Shown here in pieces: positions 60,676 to 64,000 of a stretch of 64,000 nucleotides of DNA. Source of the stretch: Hetaerina americana. Its lineage: Eukaryota; Arthropoda; Insecta; Odonata; Calopterygidae. The translations under genes and the position numbers were made by a program. Under the pieces are notes generated by a model. That model was not told the origin of the DNA and ran no database searches. It worked only from the letters and a program-made list of their open reading frames with translations. Each line of letters starts with the position of its first letter. Positions within the stretch are counted from its first letter, which is position 1. The stretch is taken from NCBI GenBank assembly GCA_022747635.1, contig JAKTNV010000009.1:68842407-68906406 (forward strand). The letters run 5' to 3'.

Positions 60676-62179
60676 CGTCCCTCTGCCTCTTCTTTCGAGT
60701 GGTGCCAATTTAACGTGCTGTATTTTTGTTTTACCAAAGCAGTTTATTTGACAGTAAAGCATTTTAGACTAATATATATTCCGTTGAAACATCCGCATGT
60801 GCTGCATGGTACAAAATATAGTATTTGGGAATCAATCGAAACAAAATCTTAGGCTTCTCATTTACAGGCTACATAATCAAGTACGTATCTCCACTTTGAA
60901 CCATGTTTTTATATATTTTTATAAATTTCATTGTTATAGTGAACCAAGGATTGTACAGTCACCAACTTAAACATACTAGCGTGGAATCACTGGAAAATTG
61001 GAGCGTTATTACGAAACCCTTAATTGCGTTATCGCTCTCATTAGAGCGATATTGAGTGATAGAGTTTATTGAATGCATATTTTATGCAATCAATAAACAA
61101 TAGAGTTCAAATTTATCTTATTATATGTAGTGTGAAAATCATTAAACATGAAGCCTTTTTTATGAATTTGAGTTTCTCTACTTTGTAATTCAGTACTTTT
61201 CTAATCTCTATTGCTTACTTTTAAATTTTTTCTCATCAACTTTCAGCCAAACCAATTTAACCAGCTAACAAAGATATAACTGTTTAGTGCATAGATATCT
61301 TTCCTTAGCCCACAGAATTTTTAAGAAATTTAAAATTATCCATTTGAATAACTCATTATTTCCAAGAGACATGTGTAAAAACTAACCCATGAAATGATAA
61401 TTTTCCCTTCCTGTCACAATTGCACTACCAAGAGTTTTGTGCTACATTTTTTTAACTAACGATTAAAAGAATTGATAAACACATTATGGAAAATACTCGT
61501 ACATTGAAGCTAAAATACATTGCCTCTTAATTTCGGAAAGAATATTCACTTGGGAAATATATATTGATACAGATAATGCATAACTTTATATTCCCTCATA
61601 AAACTTGTAGATGTAAATCAAGCGCAAACCAAAACTAATAATTTATTAATAATTGAAAATAGACTGCTAAAATTACTGAAAAGTTTAATCATTCAGTTTC
61701 TCAATTTTTTTTATTTTCAAAGTATTATGTTATTTAGTTTCTTCCAGATGCTTAAGTGACCTGCACGACCTTCATATTTTTTCTTTTGCTTTTTTTTCTA
61801 TTAATATTTGGTAAAATTAGTGAAACATACACACTTCCATATCTCTACAAAGCTATTAGATAGAATTCTGCTGTCTTAGAAGGACAGCCCGTTTGATAAA
61901 TGTAAAATTATATAATATATTAGTAATTTTATCATTTTGCCGATGTCGAATCAAAATATTCTATTTTCGTTGCCTGCAGTTAATACTGAAAGAACCTTAT
62001 AATGAATATCACATATTGACAACTTCAATAAATTTTGGCAAACCTCTCATCGTCATTAATGAGTTATTTAAAACGCATTATCATGCGTTTCTGACTCGCA
62101 TTTATTAAAGAAGTGTATGTTGGACTTCAAAACAACTGATAAGCAATTTTTTATCTCAGGAGTAACTTTAAAGACCAAA

Positions 62180-62374
62180 TATAGAAATGAAGGAAGTAGT
62201 TTCGTAATTCCATACACATACACACTTTTTCCTACAGATAGCAACTTTGAATAGGTAAGGGATCGTATATTAGAGTAGGAACTACTTCATGAAGACGTCC
62301 AGCGTCGAAACTTAGGTCATATTTTATATGAAGAGTGTGTGGAATCACACATGTTACTTCCTTCATTTCAATAC
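62180..62374. mobile_element. Decayed foldback element related to the 17.9-kb copy
   Basis: About 45 bp at 62180-62225 is an imperfect inverted repeat of about 62332-62374, sharing GAAATGAAGGAAGTA with TACTTCCTTCATTTC. Inside, CGTCGAAAC, GGTCATAT and TGTGGAATCACA occur in the same order and spacing class as in the 17.9-kb element. The left arm has diverged and lost its mirrored module. Confidence 0.65.
62290..62318 (+). ncRNA. Hammerhead-like motif, degenerate
   Basis: TGAAGACG leads into a stem (GACG 62294-62297 with CGTC 62303-62306), then GAAA (62307-62310). A small stem pairs ACT (62310-62312) with GGT (62315-62317), and a GTC-type triplet ends at 62318. The CUGANGA word is damaged here, so this copy is probably inactive. 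The stem III pairing survives despite base changes relative to the 17.9-kb copy. Confidence 0.2.
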
Positions 62375-63405
62375 CTAATAAGCAGTTGGTATTGAAAGAA
62401 TATTCGTTTTTACAAGTTCTTCTGTGAATTATGCAATATTAAAGTACCGAGACGTGAAGAAGTAAACTGAGACGTCAAAATTAAAATGAAAATAGTCCTT
62501 CAAAATGAGAGAATAGTAAATAATGTATTGGAGTTAATCGGGTTAATCAGATTTTTTCTGAGAAAAATTCAACAGCCTATTAATTTCGCGAATCATACTG
62601 AGACGTCAGGAATAGGGTGTGCCCTGGAAGTTTCTTGAAACTAAATCTAATGTAATTGATTAGGTTTCCCTTAGCTTAAAATGTTATGCACAAGGTGTGT
62701 GGCATCATTCCATTAATCCCTCTAATTAATAATGCATTCAATCAAAAAATTAATTTACTTGTAGGTACGGCTATTACTATAATATTAAGTTAAAAAAAAT
62801 TCTTGGCTTGTCATGTGTTTTTGTTAATGTTTTCCTAATAGTAATAACACGTTGGTTGATAATGATTTTTCGTTTTTAAAGAGCCTATAAGTTTCTCAGT
62901 TACTTATACATTATTCAAATGTACTGAATAACGTCTAATTACGTGTTTTAAATCAGAAAACTGAGAAAAAAATAATAGCTGTCAATTAATGACATAATTA
63001 AATGTCTCATATGATCGTTTATTAATGATAAAATATTTCCAAGTCATGTTTTGAATAACCGTATGGGATTATGTTTGACTTTTCACACAAGGATTATCCC
63101 AAATTCAAAGGATAAAATTCCCTAATTATCGTGCAAAAGAATTTGTTAGAGAATGAATACGCTTCATATTAACTATCAGATAAATGTATCACAAATATTT
63201 ATAGTAAATTGAAAATAATTTTCAATATATTTCACTGATTCTATTGGCAGTGGACCAAAGATGATGCATTGTAGTTCATAATTTTTAGCGTTACAATTTT
63301 CACATTTGTGTAAACTTCTGACCAACGAATGTGAAGATATAGGTGGAAAAGAACCATTCAGAGATATTTTAAAGAATATTTTACCTTTCGAACAAAAGAT
63401 TTCCA

Positions 63406-64000
63406 TTGTCTGTATGCCTCGACATGCTTGACTTAAGCTTCCCATAGCCCCTCCGTCTACCGTACTCGCTCCTTCTGAGCGAAGCGCGATTTCGTCTAGG
63501 GAAAGGCTAGGATGCACTAGGCAAGTTGGGTGGAAGTTGAGGAGAGCCTCGGCGCATTGCACACCATTAGTTGCCTCGATTTTACCTTACTGCGGCCCCT
63601 CATTATTTCACAAATATCCGACCCTGCTCCAACCCAACCAACCCTCCCTCTATCTCCTCCATTACACGATCTCTCCACCTCCCCACGTGAAACTGCCCAT
63701 TTTGCCTACCCACCCACCCACCCAACAACCACCTCGACACACACACACGTTTCCCCTCCTCAGAGAGAGAGAGAGCCTCCCTCCATTTAAATTTGCTGCC
63801 TTCCCCCTCGGGGGCCGAGGATATTTTCCGTATGTGAGCCGTAGGGGTTGGAGGATAGGGCGGCGGTGTTTAATAGGTGGACCAGGAGGTGGGTGGGAAA
63901 GCAGAGGGTGGGAGTGGTTGGGTAAAGGGGTGGAGGAGGATGAAGACGGGGGAGGAGGGTGGACCGAGAAGGGGAAGAGGAGGAGTGCGTGGCTTACTTT
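63406..64000. repeat. CT-to-AG island at the window edge
   Basis: 63406-63575 is mixed. 63600-63785 is pyrimidine-rich, with (CA)n at about 63738-63748 and (AG)n at 63762-63775. 63835-64000 is purine-rich and runs off the window. Confidence 0.65.

Larger units (their letters stand above)
60676..63405. other. Long AT-rich non-coding stretch
   Basis: AT-rich apart from the decayed foldback near 62.3 kb. The minus frame 63176-63562 (128 codons) has no recognised domain. No gene is supported. Confidence 0.5.

Noticed and set aside
63176..63562. 128-codon minus-strand frame
   Set aside because: It crosses a composition boundary from AT-rich to mixed DNA, and no motif is recognised.
1..64000. CRISPR array, bacterial operon, phage or defence system
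   Set aside because: There are no regularly spaced identical repeats, no compact adjacent genes and no ribosome-binding-site pattern. The repeats present are all eukaryotic types.

Overview
This is a eukaryotic nuclear window with no complete protein-coding gene that I can recognise. Most of it is AT-rich, stop-rich, unique-looking DNA, presumably intergenic or intronic. The mobile elements are tRNA-derived SINEs, an internally deleted mariner element, a 3' fragment of a non-LTR retrotransposon, and several hairpin (foldback) elements. Together they suggest an arthropod genome. The species cannot be named from the sequence, and the arthropod call is itself an inference.

Two textures alternate. 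AT-rich stretches of 1-3 kb, some with (TA)n microsatellites, are interrupted every few kilobases by GC-rich islands of about 0.2-1.5 kb. The islands are strongly strand-asymmetric: pure polypyrimidine (CT) or pure polypurine (AG), often switching polarity once or twice inside one island. Clear examples lie at 1.2-1.6, 3.8-4.6, 6.2-7.1, 13.6-15.0, 16.5-16.9, 18.7-19.4, 21.0-21.6, 26.9-27.4, 28.7-29.1, 33.5-33.7, 40.6-41.2, 45.6-46.5, 50.7-51.7, 54.6-55.3, 57.3-58.8, 59.8-60.7 and 63.6-64.0 kb. Nearly all long open frames in the window are low-complexity Pro/Ser/Leu or Gly/Arg/Glu translations of these islands and are not credible genes.

Repeats from left to right: a near-perfect 175-bp palindrome (17835-18009); SINE family B (about 19855-20096); an imperfect hairpin element (22208-22390); a non-LTR retrotransposon 3' end (29431-29822); a 57-bp two-copy repeat (31829 and 33404); a mariner deletion derivative with 28-bp identical inverted termini (36280-36830); SINE B again (about 38785-39030 and 41684-41987); a nest of SINE A (minus), degraded SINE B, and SINE A (plus) at 48374-49410; a palindrome with a 30-bp tandem duplication in one arm (51945-52097); a third SINE A (53575-53881); and a decayed foldback (about 62180-62374).

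The most interesting signal is that three of the foldbacks (17.9, 52.0 and 62.3 kb) share short sequence blocks. Two of them carry a hammerhead-ribozyme-like module: a GACG/CGTC stem, then GAAAC, a tiny stem III and a GTC cleavage-type triplet. The 17.9-kb copy has the full CTGAAGA core word. This may be a small non-autonomous ribozyme-bearing element family. No bacterial-type operon, CRISPR array, rRNA or functional tRNA gene was seen. One weak candidate terminal exon (7890-7983) is noted.
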